Assembly: GCA_030765065.1 (NCBI GenBank)
Contig: CM060986.1
Span: forward strand, 78,671,573-78,735,572
DNA from: Deroplatys truncata
Taxonomy: Eukaryota; Arthropoda; Insecta; Mantodea; Mantidae
Length of the DNA: 64,000 nucleotides
Direction: 5' to 3'
This document shows, one piece after another, positions 21,397-34,160 of this stretch; position 1 is the first letter of the stretch, and each line of letters begins with the position of its first letter. Under the pieces are notes generated by a model, which was not told where the DNA came from, did not search any database, and was given only the letters and a program-made list of their open reading frames with translations. A program made the translations under genes and the position numbers.

Positions 21397-22515
21397 CACT
21401 ATGTGATTAAAAGTATCCAGACACCCCCACAAACATACGTTTTTCATCTTAGATGCATTGGAACTCACGGACTTTGAACGTCGGTGTCACTTGTGTCAGA
21501 ACTCTATACGCAAGATTTCCACACTCCTAAACATCCCTAGGTCCACTATTTCTGATGTGATAGTGAAGTGGAAACGTGAAGGGACATGTACAGCACAAAA
21601 CCGTACAACCTGACCTTGTCTGTTGACCGACAGATACCGCCGACATTTGAAGAGGGTCGTAAAGAGTAATAGGCAGACATCTATCCAGACCATCACACAG
21701 GAATTCCAAACTGCATCAGGATCCACTCCAAGTACGATGACAGGCGTGAGGTGAGAAACCTTGGATTTCATGGTCGAGCAGCTGCTCATACGCAGGAAAA
21801 TGCCAAATGACGCCTCGCTTGGTGTAAGGAGCACCAATATTACACGATTGAACAGTGGCAAAACATTGTGTGGAGTGACGAATCACAGTACACAATGTGG
21901 CGATCCAATGGCAGGGTGTGGGTATGGCAAATGCCCGGTGAGCGTCATCTGCCAGCGTGTGTAGAGCCAACAGTGAAATTCGGTGGTGGTGGTGTTATGG
22001 TGTGGTCGTGTTTTTCCTGGAGGGGGCTTGCACCCCTTGTTGTTTTGCACAGACCTACACTGATATTTTAAGCACCTTCTTGCTTCCCACTGTTGAAGAG
22101 CAATTTGGGGATGGCGATTGCATCTTTCAACACGATCAAGCACCTGTTCATACTGCACGGACTGTGGCGGAGTGGTTACACGACAATAACATCCCTGTAA
22201 TGGACTGGCCTGCACAGAGTCCTGACTTGAATCCTATAGAACACCTTTGGGATGTTTTAGAATGCCGACTTCGTGCCAGGCCTCACCGGCCTGCATTGAT
22301 ACCTCTCCTCAGTTCCGCACTCCATGAAGAATGGGCTGCCATTCCCCAAGAAACCTTCCAGCACCTGATTGAAAGCATGCCTGTGAGAGTGAATGCTGTC
22401 ATCAAGGCTAAGGTTGGGCCAACACCATATTGACTTCTAGCATTACCAATGGAGGGCGCCATGAACTTGTACGTCATTTTCAGCCAGGTGTCCGGAAACT
22501 TTTGATCACGTAGTG
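21397..22515 (+). mobile_element. Tc1-like transposon with both terminal inverted repeats
   Basis: The unit is flanked by TA (21395-21396 and 22516-22517). Its left end CACTATGTGATTAAAAGT pairs with the right end (complement CACTACGTGATCAAAAGT), with a CCRGACACC box inside. The transposase relic reads SDESQYT (first Asp, near 21880), [25 protein letters not shown] (second Asp, near 22133) and PDLNPIEHLWD. There are 34 residues between that Asp and the Glu of IEH, the DD34E signature of Tc1 transposases. All three catalytic residues survive, but the N-terminal DNA-binding half has stops and there is a frameshift near 22055, so it is not functional as it stands. Length (1.12 kb) is slightly short of the usual 1.3-1.6 kb. 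Confidence 0.92.
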
Positions 22516-22517
22516 TA

Positions 22518-24500
22518 AGTCATAAACCTTTTCAGAAGATAATTCACCCCAGAACACATAAATGTTACCACATGGGAAGAAACTACACTGAACCTCAAAT
22601 AAAATTAATAATATAGTGCCCCAATGGGTTTAACCGCCATTAGCAGTGAAAGGGTTCATGTTCATCCAAAGCTATAAGGTTCAAATTGCACTCCAGATTT
22701 TCTCAAACTTTCATGCACTAAAAATAAGCCTCTGAAGTTCACTGTTTTTTTGTTTTTTTTTTTCTTTTTTTTAGGCACATACCAAAACATATGATCCTCC
22801 ATCAAGCTGCACATATGATGCAAAGAATCTGAATTTCTGCAGAACTGTAGCCTACTGATAGTTCAAAGCAACATCAATATATCAAACCAAACAGATCTCA
22901 TACAAATCTTTAACCCGTTTCTAAGAAACTATGGCAAATCCAGTCAAACAGTTGTATACCATATTAAAACATTATATGAAATGAAAAACGTAAAAGTTCC
23001 TGCAAATTATCTTTGTAACTGTGGTGCACCTACTTTCTTCACTTTATCTGTTGTTCCACTCATCCGTCAGTCTTTCTGCATGCATGAAACCACCTCTAAA
23101 CAATGGCTCGGGAGTTGAGATGTTATATATATAGGAGTTTAAAGAAAATTTAGATGAAACTGGTACAAAATTAGGGAACTTATACGGAGAGCCTTCTAAA
23201 ATTTTTAAGTTTTCAATTTTTATGTGAACCACTGCATATGAGGAACTGAAATGTAGCATACTTGAGATTAAGAGTTTTAATTTTGTAAGATATCTGATGG
23301 ATCCATGTTATGATTGGCCTGATGGTTATTAGTATATTTAAGACCATAATTTATTAAGTGTTCCGATGAATTACCATTTCTGAAATTAATTTGGTATGTT
23401 CCATTAAGTATAGGCGTGAAGCACCAAACCTCTTTATGACGAATAAAACCAAAATCAACATTTGAACTTTTGAAAGAGTTTATAGTACTTCATATTAAAG
23501 TTTCTTTAGGTTGCTCATTAAAAATTAAAAGTGAGACTTGATGTACTGCGTATGCTGTCAGAAATACATTACACTTATAAAGAATAGAAGTTCATAATGA
23601 AACTCTTTCCATCTTTCCTACCTTGTCCTATATACGGCTTATATGAAAGAACAATTAATCCCATTAATTCCAACTTTATAACAACTAGTTTGCATTCCTT
23701 ACATGATACAAGAAAACAAGCCAAGGCGTTAAGTAAAAAACATTAACAAATGCTACATAAATGCTCTATATAATATTTATCCACTTAATTTCCAGGACGT
23801 CTTAGTAAAGTTATACTCTTTTCTCTTTGTATAGCCTCGGTACGTAACTATTAAGAAACAACAGGTCATTTATTCTTGCATTAGATTAGATTGTAAAACA
23901 GAAAGCAAACTACATGACAGTGAACTAAACATCTAGATTTTATACTACACAAGAACATCGTTTATCCAGACTATGTGGGACTGAAGGTAAACCAGATTAA
24001 GATAATTTGAAAAGAAACTATTAAATGAATACAAATTCTGAAGTATTGTAGTGAAATATGGATCGCTGCAAAAGCAGAAAAGAATAGAAGTAAAAGCCAT
24101 CTACAATGGTTGTCAGGACTTTCATGAAAATTAATGAAATATAATCTTGTACACTTTAGTTTTAATATTCTGTGAAATTCACAATGCCAATTGTTAGCTT
24201 GAAGCATGCAACCAACAGCAACCTCTACGCTACCTACAGTGCCAACATTACAACCGTATACATCCATATGTATTTATCAAAGAATGCACATATTTTTGTG
24301 GTGAAAAATAAGCACAAATCAATCCCGATAAACTGGAAATCTGGGTTAATGAGTGCCAAATAAACAAGGTTCTTGTGTATAAACTTTGTTAAGTTAGTTC
24401 ACACTACTTATTTGAGATTAAGGGTTAAAATATAATTTGACAATACATTTCAAGGTTGTTTGGAATCAATACAACATTAAGAGTAGTTTACAAGGACATT
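22518..24500. other. Intron, little recognised
   Basis: Contains the right piggyBac-like end at 22640-22660 and a T-rich tract at 22745-22774. Otherwise I see AT-rich DNA without coding similarity; frames at 23044-23259, 23971-24267 and 24172-24363 look random. Confidence 0.45.
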
Positions 24501-24529
24501 TGAAGAGTTCTTGGAATGAAGCACAAAAG

Positions 24530-25240
24530 AGTGCCACATGTTTTTAAAACTGTTCTTATTTTTTTAACATAGTCTCCCTTGACATCAATGCACTTGGTCC
24601 AGCAATGCCCATGATTTTTATCCAGTCATGGATGTGGTAGCAAATCATAACCCTACTTTGTTGACTTTCCCCATTGCAACAACACATTTATAAGGGTAAC
24701 AACACATTTAATGGAAGATGACTTTCTTCTTTGCAATACCAGAGCTTTCTCATGTATTTTGGTCTTCAATGTGTACAGAAGGTTAGCATAATATATTTCA
24801 ATGATAGATTTTTTTTTCAGGGAAAAGATAGTCAATTACTAGCATACTCTTGGCATACCAGAAAACCGACACCATGATCTTCCCAGCCAATTTCACACAC
24901 TTTGCCTTCTTTGATGGTAAAGAATCTTGGTACTTCCATTGTTTAGACTGCTGTTTTGTTGCACTGTGTTGTAGTGCTCCCATGTTTCATCATTTGCTAC
25001 ACATTAATGCACAAAGTCTGTGAATATCTCTGAAAATGAGCCAAACCTTGCTCGTAGATTAGCTTTGATCTGGAGTTAACGGTTGCAGTACCCATCTTGC
25101 AGATAACTCTTCCACATGTTCCCTGAAATGCCCAGAGCTGCAACAATTTCATTCACCTTCATTAGTGATCCTCAGAACCACGTCCTGTACTTTACTGTGA
25201 TTTCCATTGTCATGGCAGATTTCAGTCTTCTGCTGCAGGA
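24530..25240 (-). mobile_element. Mariner-type transposase fragment
   Basis: Read on the minus strand: ELSARWVLQPLTPDQS (near 25.1 kb, the linker seen before the first catalytic block), KQQSKQWKYQDSLPSKKAKC (near 24.92 kb), AGKIMVSVFWYAKSMLVIDY (near 24.85 kb), and in a shifted frame HGHCWTKCIDVKGDYVKK (near 24.58 kb). These are in the order of mariner/SETMAR-type transposases (W....S....KK.K......GK.M..VFWD..G...IDYL, then HRW.KCI...G.Y). The stretch holding the second and third catalytic residues is missing or unreadable, and the VFWD Asp reads Tyr. No inverted ends found. Confidence 0.75.
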
Positions 25241-25250
25241 ATCATTTTCT

Positions 25251-25400
25251 AATTAAATTAGCATTAGTTTGTTTACACTACACTAGACTACACCAGTTGG
25301 TTGGTTGAATGGCTGAAGCTGGGAATGAAGATTCCTGAAACATGTCTCAATAATTAATGAGTAAGGTATAGTGTAAACAAACCAAAGCTCATTTAATTTG
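25251..25400. repeat. 150 bp foldback / MITE-like hairpin
   Basis: The left arm AATTAAATTAGCATTAGTTT continues into GTTTACACTACAC. The right arm, read as complement, is AATTAAATGAGCTTTGGTTT then GTTTACACTATAC. About 33 bases per arm are mostly matched around a 75 bp loop. It sits directly behind the mariner fragment. There is no coding potential. The size and structure fit a miniature inverted-repeat element. Confidence 0.75.
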
Positions 25401-26061
25401 AGTTCACCATACTGTTCAAAAAACTTCCAGTTAGTGAATCATCTACCAAGCTTTCATAGCCAAGTTCAAACTGTGGTTCACTTGGAAATGGTTGAAAATG
25501 ATGGTGCAGAATCCTCTACAGCATTTGTCATATCAGTATGAATTTCTGTAGCATTCATACCTTCCTTATGAAGTATTTAATAACCACACAATGTTTGATA
25601 TTTGCCATGTTTCCTGCATACACATGTCTGCAGTATAATGCATATCTATGCCAACTGTGATTCTTGAACAACATCTATGTTATTTCCAAAAGTTTCCATG
25701 AAGGTCTTGAAAACAAAAGGCTTCAGAAATGCTACTATAATCTTTGGATCACTCTGAGAAGTTTTCAAATGAACTTCATATGTACAGAGCCTTCTAAGAA
25801 TGTATGGATTTTAGGAATATTTCCAAAGGTCTATAAAATACTACAGTGAAATCTAAGAATAGTGTATATTTCACATTCACATAAAGATTTTAAATCCCCT
25901 GCTTAAATTCCATACAATATAATGCAAAGAACTCTCATTTTACATACCTATTAATTATAAACATTTCAAAATTATGTATCCAATTTTTATAAAATAAGCT
26001 TTCTTTGATAGTGTTATTTCATCTATTCTTGGACAAAAATGTCATTACATATTGTATATTA

Positions 26062-26169
26062 CTGTATTTACTCGGATATAGGACCCCATCACCTATAGTA
26101 GCTCCCTTAATGTTTGAGAGGCAAACATAAAACCCAGTGACAATTAGTGTTTCAGGTTACACCCAATCA

Positions 26170-26204
<35 letters not shown>

Positions 26205-27061
26205 TAAAATCAACCCGTTCCTGATTTCCATCCACTCGCTCAGCCGCTTGGTTTGCACTTTCGTTATACATCCAGTCTTTAACTTCTATGTACTGTGAGT
26301 GTGAAAACTTATAAAATGAATACCGAGAATCGCAGTATAAGTTTTGCAGCCTCTTTTAAGGGCCAACTAAGATGTTTTCACAGTAAGTGAATGGTGGACA
26401 ACGTGCACAAGACAACAAAAACTGGGAAAATCAAGTGGCCATCGCTAAAATGTATTTGCAAGTGGATTTTGCATGCTTGGGGATGCAAAAGAAAGTATTA
26501 AAATTGTTAAAAAATTTTAAAAAGACTGGAATTGTGCATTAGATGGCTCCATCTTTATGGAAGGAATGCAAAGAAAATGAAAACACAGACCCCTAGCAAC
26601 GATGATGGCAGTGAAGATAGCGATGAGGACAGCCCTGTGATTCCATAACAATAGATACTATATTGCTATTCTTCCCTTGCTTAAATATTTTCATTAAGCA
26701 TTAATATAATTACCTAAACTTAAAAACAAAAATTTTCATGTTATAGGTAGCCAACTGTTATTCAAGTTTCAAGCTGCATGTGTTCCTTGTTCTACAGCCC
26801 ATGCCCATCCAACACATTATGCACTGCTGCGCGGGATGTTAACAGACTTATTATTAGAGCAATGAATTGCTGATTACATATGCAACTTCATTTCAATTAA
26901 ATATCTCACAAAGAGCATTACAATAAAATAGCTTAGTTTTTAATTGCTCCTCTCCAAACCAATCAATTTTACGAAGTTCATGCCTATAGGACCCTCCCCC
27001 AATTTTGGAAGTAAAAAAAGAGAAGAAAAAACAAGGGGGTTCTATACCCGAGTAAATACAG
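26062..27061 (+). mobile_element. Internally deleted pogo/Tigger-like element
   Basis: The ends are inverted repeats: left CTGTATTTACTCGGATATAG and right (complement) CTGTATTTACTCGGGTATAG, each followed by RACCCC. TA precedes the left end; the right flank reads CA. Inside are traces of a transposase: a basic N-terminal stretch after ATGAATACCGAG (near 26314), KTGKIKWPSLKC..CKWI (near 26425), and an acidic end with SNDDGSEDSDEDSPV (near 26600). This looks like a pogo-type gene joined from its start to its acidic tail, with the DDE core deleted. A 31-base poly(A) tract lies at 26171-26201. Confidence 0.8.
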
Positions 27062-27689
27062 CAATACATGTTTGCTTCAATTTCAAACTGTTGTCTGGAA
27101 ACAACTATAAAGATATATGTATGTGTTTTCTTACGTACCTTAAAACCACCATGCAAGTTCTTCCACACTATACAACATACCTTATGGTCCTGTGGCTTAT
27201 CCTCAACTCAACTCTAAACCCATAATATTCATAAAACAACACTACACTGAGCAAATTCAGTAATATTTATAACAAAGTTTCCAAAATGGAACAAAAGTTA
27301 TCAGGTGACAAACTCTTGCAGCCATCTATTTAGTTGAAGGAAATAAATCATGACAAGAAAAGGTGAACTACTTCAAAATTTAAAAATCTGCATTGAAATG
27401 AGAATCTTCTTATAACTGAAAAAAAATCTATGAAATTGTAGTTGTAATAAAATAATGCATTACACCAAGTCATAATTCCTTCATTGAAAATAGAATGTAT
27501 GCCAACAGCATGGAGATAAAATTCTGCTTTTCTAAGGACACTGAAATCAATGTTAATTACCTAATTTTAGGGGGAAATTATGATTAATGAAATTTTAAAA
27601 TTATTTTTATTGAAATCTATACCCATACCCCCACATACCTATACAGAATAGCTCTTCCTTTTTTAGACAGTTTTTCCATTGTAGGCCTG

Positions 27690-27810
27690 TGCATTTTAAT
27701 CAAAACTATGAAAGCCATTTTTGAGAAAACAAAACATGAAACTGCCATGCTAAGGAGTACAATATCAATCAAATATTTGGGTTGAATGGAATACTTTCTA
27801 TGTATTAGGT
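27690..27810 (+). repeat. Fragment of the 0.85 kb dispersed repeat
   Basis: The block ATTTTAATCAAAACTATGAA, then CCATTTTTGAGAAAA and a GAATGGAATACTTTC-like end, matches interior and right-end text of copy A (15.95 and 16.25 kb), with the part between deleted. Confidence 0.55.
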
Positions 27811-28457
27811 ACCTAAACACCTGACAAATAAAAAATTTAAATAATCTTAAGTAAGCATGTTCTATGCTATGATTATGAGATAATCACATGCAGTGAAGGT
27901 AAACTTAATGCACTTATGTGGAATCAACTTGAACACTCTTAAATGCTTTACTCCCCTATTTTATATGCAAGACATGTATCATGAGCTTTCACTCACATCA
28001 TCAACTACCTGCTAACAGAGCAATTTCCAAAGTCATCTGTAGCCTGAGGTATTCTCTGGCGGCAAGTTGATGAAACTAAAGATGGGGTTGTCTGCTTCTG
28101 GCTTATTGAAATTCATTAGCTGATTTTTAAATTTTTTAATGTATATCTTCTCCCAAATTTCCAGCTTTCTTGGTTTCTGGATTGGTTTTAAGAACTTGAT
28201 TTCAGTTTTTATATAATGGTTTTGAGTGCAAAAGGTTGAGAGAACTGCTGAATTTTCTATTTATTTGTATCCCGAGTGTTATGTGAATATTTTAAGATTC
28301 ATGAAGTCTGGCATACATATATGGAAGGTGTATTTGCCATCATCAAGGATAAACACACAGAAGATCCACACAAGCTGTTGAACATACAGGATGTGTTATT
28401 CAGTTCATAGATGAAACAGAAACTACCAACTCAATAGCATTCTTGGGTCTTAAAATA

Positions 28458-30636
28458 CAGTTGAACCTGTTTCGATAACTCATAGTAATTTATATTTCGC
28501 AAACAAACTTCCTTATTATTTACGTGTATTTTTTTCTCTTTAAGCCAAATTTCTATAACTCAAATTTTTTCTATACCTCAAAACTTAAATTATATTCCTG
28601 GCAGTTAAACATGCTTTTTATCTCAAACATTTATGTATTTTTACAGTGCAATATGCAGTGCAACTTGTCTCATTCAAAGGTTCTAATTAGAATTTTCCAA
28701 CAATTATTATAGTTGAGCTCACGCACTTTCAATTGTTGCTGCTTTCTGCTCTAACCGCCAGTTTCATTACAGATCACATTGTCCCATCAGTTTAGTTACA
28801 GACAGCACATTGTCGCATACTAGGTAGCTTCATGGTATACAAAGTGTGTGTTCAATCTAAAGTAAGAGTTCAGCGTGTGATGGAAAAAACAAAACAGAAA
28901 ACTAAAATCAGAGTTTGGGCAACAAAATTAAAATTATTTGAGAAATAGAAAAAGGATTTAAAAAAGAAATATATCGCACAAGGATACAGTATTCCAGTTA
29001 GTACTTTGACAACCATTTTAAACGATAAAGAGAAACTTATGTAAGCATTTGATGAATCTGAGAAAGCGAGAAACTCAAAACATCAAGCGTTCCACAGCTC
29101 AAAGAAAATTTGGTGCAGTGAATATGGAACGTAAAAAACAAGAACACTCCTATGTCAGATGATATTTGAAAGTAAGCTGAAACATCTGCGAAAAACTTGG
29201 GATTACCCTCTTTTTCAAGCAATTTCACGGTGGTTGGAGAAATTTAAAACTCATAATGATATCTTGTTCAGAAGGTGCTATCTGGAGGGAGTGCTGATGT
29301 TTCCGAAATTGCTTGCGATAAGTGCTAACATGGTCTCCCTACTCTACTAGGATACAAGCCAGACATCTTCAATGCAGACTTTTCTTTAAATGCTACGAGA
29401 TAAAACTCTGACATTTAAAGGTGAAAAGTGTCAGGGCACAAAAAGGAGTAACGAAAGTAATGGTATCAGCGAATATGACAGAAAGTGAAAAACTTAAAAT
29501 TCCTAGTTATTGATAAATCTGCTAAACCACATTGTTTTTCAGCTGTCAAATCTTTGCCTGAATGTATGAAAACAACAGAAGGTGATGAAAAGTTCCATTT
29601 TTTTAATCTTGGATAGAGAAAATTGACATTATAATTGGAAAAATAGTTAAATGTTGATGTTTATTGACAGTTGTCCTGCTCATTCAAAAGTCCTTGTCAT
29701 CCACAATATAAAAGGAGTGAAAATTGTCTACCTTTCTCCCAGTACATCAAAACTACAGCCAATGGATCAAGATGTGATTTAGAACTTAAAACGTCACCAC
29801 CCAAAACGAGCAATAAAAAGGATCATCAAGAACAGTGAAATGAGTAAACCTGTAATGATATTAATCTCCTGGATGCCATTCATATTCTGCAAATGTCTTG
29901 GGAAGATGTGAAGCCTGCAACAATAGCAAATTGCTTCAGGAAGGCCTGTTTTGCTACTAATGAATGCGTAGATGGTGAAGTTGAAAAAGTTTCTACAGCT
30001 ACACTAGTTCCCAAAGAGTGGTCTACCATCCAAGAGCATTTTGAGTCTAGGAAACAGACCTCGAGGCATATATAAAGGTAGATTCTGACATCATTGTTGC
30101 AGGGTACCCCTCAGATAAAGGCATCATTAATGCAGTATCACATCATGAAGATTCTGATGCTGGAGAAAGCGCTGATCAAGGACATGAAGACGTGAAAAAT
30201 GTGCAGCCAACATCACACCAGGCCCTGCAAGCCTTAAAAAATATAAGGATGTTTATTCAGGGACAATCATGTGAGTGAGTGGCTCTGTTTACATCACTAA
30301 ATGTGGTTGAGAACTTTGTGGAGGAAGCTCGTGCACAGAAAATGAAGATGATGATGGATTTCTTCAAGTCATGAAAAGGTAGATAAAGCACCATTTTGCA
30401 TTTTGTATTGTTAAATTTAACTTACTTAGATAATGTAATACAGCTGTCATCATTACGAATGTCCATTTTTATTACATAAATTTATAAAAATGCATGTTGT
30501 ACGCCTATATACAGTATTTTGCAACCAGTGTATCACAAATTTAACATGTTTCCTACACATCTCCAAAACTCAAATTTTTGATATGTCAAATTTATTTTGA
30601 CATCCCCTAACAATTCAAGATATCAAGGTTCAACTG
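28458..30636 (+). mobile_element. Pogo/Tigger (CENP-B-like) transposon relic with both ends
   Basis: Ends CAGTTGAACCTGTTTCGATA and (complement) CAGTTGAACCTTGATATC are flanked by TA on both sides (28456, 30637), 2.18 kb apart. The transposase begins near 28.86 kb: GYSIPVSTLTTILNDKEKLM (the CENP-B-type helix-turn-helix), QAISRWLEKFKTHNDI (29.2 kb), then LRDKTLTFKGEKC(Q)G..RS(N)E, IDSCPAHSKV (near 29.67 kb, part of the DDE core), IKGVKIVYLSPSTSKLQPMD and QDVI.NLKRHHPKRAI (29.72-29.82 kb), and an acidic tail. The block order and the LQPMDQGVI motif define the pogo/Tigger group. The expected DNCPAH Asp reads DSCPAH. There are more than ten stops or frame breaks. Confidence 0.9.
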
Positions 30637-30914
30637 TAAGGAAAAATACAGACAAGATTGAATTCGGAATCCATAGAAAAGCCACTCACATGGATATTTA
30701 CATCAAAGCATGCCGTTACAACCTCAGGCACACAAAAAAGTAGTTTCAACAGCATGATATACAGATAAGCAAAGCAGAATATAACAAGATGTGGGTTAAG
30801 GTTGAACTGAAATGTAAACACCACAGGCATGTATAACACTAAATTTATTAACTCCGCGTACACAATATAGGAACAATATACAACCTATAAAATAACAAAC
30901 TCAGTGGTTTAACT

Positions 30915-31145
30915 TCCAGTATGCAATCGTCTGTTTTCGGCAGAAGGCCAGTCCCGACTCCCAGGCTTAATGTTGCTTCCTGGCAGGGGTGGCTTTGCGA
31001 CCCAAGTGCACAGCTGTTCCTTGTCACTCACTGCTCGGTGTCTGGGAGATGCTGCCCTCTGAAGACGTGCCCACCCTTGGAAGCTGCTTCCAAGGGATGG
31101 TCAACTAGCTGCTTTTTGTGTGGTGGTTGAGCCGCCACAAAAGAA
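30915..31145. other. GC-richer 220 bp island, nature unknown
   Basis: This block is clearly less AT-rich than its surroundings. It has an open plus-strand frame of 69 codons (30921-31130) that resembles nothing I know. It may be the 5' or 3' end of a retroelement, possibly part of the Penelope-like copy that follows. Confidence 0.35.
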
Positions 31146-31239
31146 TACAAACATATAGTACAATCTGCAGAACAAAATGGTTTTAGTGAAGCAATGGTAG
31201 AAGGTAATTATTTAAGTTTAGGAGACAAAAGCATATTAA

Positions 31240-31730
31240 ACGGATCAAAAAATTATCCGACAGAGTAGAAAAGATGAACCTCAGAAAATTCATATACCAT
31301 CTGGGATTCTTTCATAGTTTCAAAAGATATTTAAAAACACCATCACCCTGACACCAAACAAAAAATACAATGCCAAGAACTTAACAAAATCAAGAAAAAC
31401 CGATTGCACACCTCTGGACAAAACATCAGGAATTTATCAAATTCAATGTGAAAATTATGATAAAGTGTACATCCGAAAAACTAAAAGCAATACAGTCACC
31501 CATTTCAAAGAACATTGCAGATGCATCAAATACAGGTAGAAAAATCAGCCATTGTATCAAATACAAACTAGTAGAAAAATCAGCTGCTGCATCACACTTT
31601 TGGGCTCAAAACCATGATATAAAAATGGAAACCAAGTTATTGAAACCAGCCCGGAAATTGAAAGAACTGGAAGTTTAGGAAAAGATACAGATTAAAAATT
31701 TCAAAATCAGATAATGAATTTCAGTATACC
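31240..31730 (+). mobile_element. Penelope-like element GIY-YIG fragment 1
   Basis: Frames read SGIYQIQCENYDKVYIRKTK (31435-31490), then FKEHCRCIKY, KSAAASHFWAQNHDI (31580-31625) and LLKPARKLKELEV. Penelope-like endonuclease domains have SGIYKI.C..C...YIGKT.R, EH...IK, KSAVA.HFW...H.I and a REL..WEK..I end. YIGKT reads YIRKT, and the CxxC pair before it has lost its second Cys. The RT part is absent. Confidence 0.75.
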
Positions 31731-34020
31731 AAACCAATATTTAGGTTCATTGAAAGGCTGCCAGAGAATACCCTAGGTTACAAGTTAATTGACTAAGAAA
31801 GTGCTCCAGCAGTCAACAGGCAGCTCATAATACATGTCCTGCATAAAAAATAGGTGAATGAGGCATTTAAGAGCATTCAAGTTGATTCCATATAAGCCTA
31901 TTTTGTATTACTTCTATTAGAAAACTGCTAGTATTTAAATGTAAAAATACATCACTTCTAATTTAAAACTTTCTCCTTAAAAACTGAAAAAACTGTATAT
32001 GAAATGCTCGTGTTGAATATCTCGGAAAATATTGTGCTAAAGAAAGGAAAAAAACAAAATTGTCATTAGCAGCACTTAATTACAACTTGTCCACCCATCC
32101 TTTCCACTTAACATTCTCCAGCTTTGTAGCTCATAAGCTAAGAAGCAAAAACAGAAAAACTTCAGAGGCTCATGTCCTGAATATTGACCTCTGCTTCTTT
32201 CTGTAAATATATAACTATGCAATGGATATTCTCTAATTACAAAGTTTAAATAAGGATTATTTTTCACTTCTTCTAAAGTAAAGAGCAAAAAACATTAAAA
32301 GTTACATTAAAGATGCTTAGGAAATCAAAGAAAGGAAAAGAAAGGGAAATTAAATTGTGTACTTTCTTCCCCTTTCTTTCATTGCTCCTTCAACTTGCAA
32401 CATTCCTTTTCCAATATTATACTGATGATGCTCTTTCTTTAAGGGGGGTGATGGGTGAAATTTCTATTTTGCACAATTTTAAAGCTGCATTATTTAATTT
32501 CTATAGACATATTTGGGATGTTATGTGGAACTATTTGGCAGAGTTTCATTTTTGCATGTCAATTAGTTTTATAATTATTGAAAATTTTCTTTCAAAAAAC
32601 TTGCAAATTTCAAAATGAAATTCATTCCTCACTTTTTTGAAAAAAAAGTTTGAAATGTTTTTTACAAAGCCAGAAACTCATTTATAAAAACTTAACACAT
32701 GGGTTTTGTAATATCTTAACTGTAAGGAAAAATTAAAAAAAAAATATGACCTGCATAGCAAACATTTCAAAATTTTTGCAATCATTACATACATTTTATT
32801 TTTTTATCTCAAAAAGCACTAAGTTAATCCTGAATTCCACACCTCAGTTTTTTGTTGTGCTTTATAGAATATACAGTAAAAATTCCAGCACTCTAACACC
32901 TAATTTGGGGATGTAAATTTGATTTGAATGAATAAAACTGTAGCAAAAATTAAAGAGAGGAAAAATGGGTTTAAAAATTTACATGGAGTTAACCAGAAAT
33001 AATGACTGGTAGACCTTCCTAGAAGTGTCCAGCTTAGATGTGTAAATTTTCCCCCCCCCCCCATTACAAGCACTACAAATCAGTTCTAATTTATGGCATA
33101 AGCCAAGTGTTTCAGTGCCAAGTCCTATTTACAAATGCTTTTGATTGTGGCCATTACACTTCAGGTGCTTCAGCAATGATGACAGTAAAACTGGTGTCCA
33201 CCAATATATATTTACAGTCTTCATTATTTATAGAAGCTACATGTTCACAATTATTCTCCAGCTGTTTCTGCCTTAAATTTTTCTTTTCTACACCACATTC
33301 TTACTCATCTAACCTTTCATCATTGCTATTTACATTATTTACACTTGTTTCTGGCTCATGTATATGAAACAACATACAATTTGATGTTACACGCATCTAC
33401 TGGCAGAGCTGCTGTTGCTATGTTATACCAATCATGGTGGCTTAATGACAAATCAGAAACTAATCTTCCCGGAAAAAATCCCACAAAAATAGGTTTTTAA
33501 AAAAAAAGTGGATTTTTTGCATCATGCAGCGATTTCATCACCTGCCATGCCTTCTCAGGGACATTTAAAGTACACAGACCTTTAAATACGATGTAATTAG
33601 AGCAACTTCCAGGCACTGTAGTGGTTTAAAATTTTGCAAATATGTACTTCAAACCACTTAGTATTTTTTATACAAAAAAAACACAATATGCGAAAATTTG
33701 TATTTTTGGTCACATTTTCACCCGTTTCCCCCCTTAAAAGAAGATAAGTAATCTCCTCCCAACACAAGGAAGAATTAAACAGTTAAGAATCCCCCCTCCC
33801 CTATTGGAATCAATCAAGTTATCCAATACAAGAACTATCTACATATTGTGGGAAAAATTTTGATTGTATCTTTACCATATCATTTTACCTTAGCATCTTT
33901 AATTGTATAGTTGTATAAAAGTCTTTAAATTCAAACAACAATTTCCAAGGAATCATAGAAAGTTAGGTATTCCTTCACTAACCCTTATGCTTTTTATTGT
34001 TACATTAGTATAACTGATAC
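31731..34020. other. Intron, no feature recognised
   Basis: AT-rich intron with a C12 homopolymer at 33051-33062. Frames such as 32313-32618 and 33038-33367 (plus) show no domain or motif. Confidence 0.45.
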
Positions 34021-34160
34021 CTGAATGTCAAAGGGCAAAGATGTGTTCATGAAACTTGAAAAGCAGTTATCCACTTGCTGCTGGCTATGGCTATCCTCTT
34101 GAACCACAGATTTAATGGGATGGGTTTCTTTGACGCTATATGAATTGTACGTTGAATCTG
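34021..34160 (-). CDS. RPRD2: RPRD2-like protein, 45/46-codon exon with NAGNAG acceptor
   Basis: Donor CAG|GTATCA at 34021. The acceptor reads TTGCAGCAG|AT, so the exon can start at 34157 or three bases earlier at 34160. Either choice keeps the phase set by the 43442 exon (which ends on one extra G) and adds or drops one alanine before DSTYNSYSVKE. The rest is a polar, glutamine/serine-rich linker (QEDSHSQQQVDNCFSSF). It carries no known fold, and it joins in phase 0 to the 17836-17943 exon. Confidence 0.85.

Noticed and set aside
30921..31130. 69-codon cysteine-containing frame in a GC-richer island as a host exon
   Set aside because: No splice-phase partner in the neighbouring exons and no domain pattern; kept only as an unexplained island.
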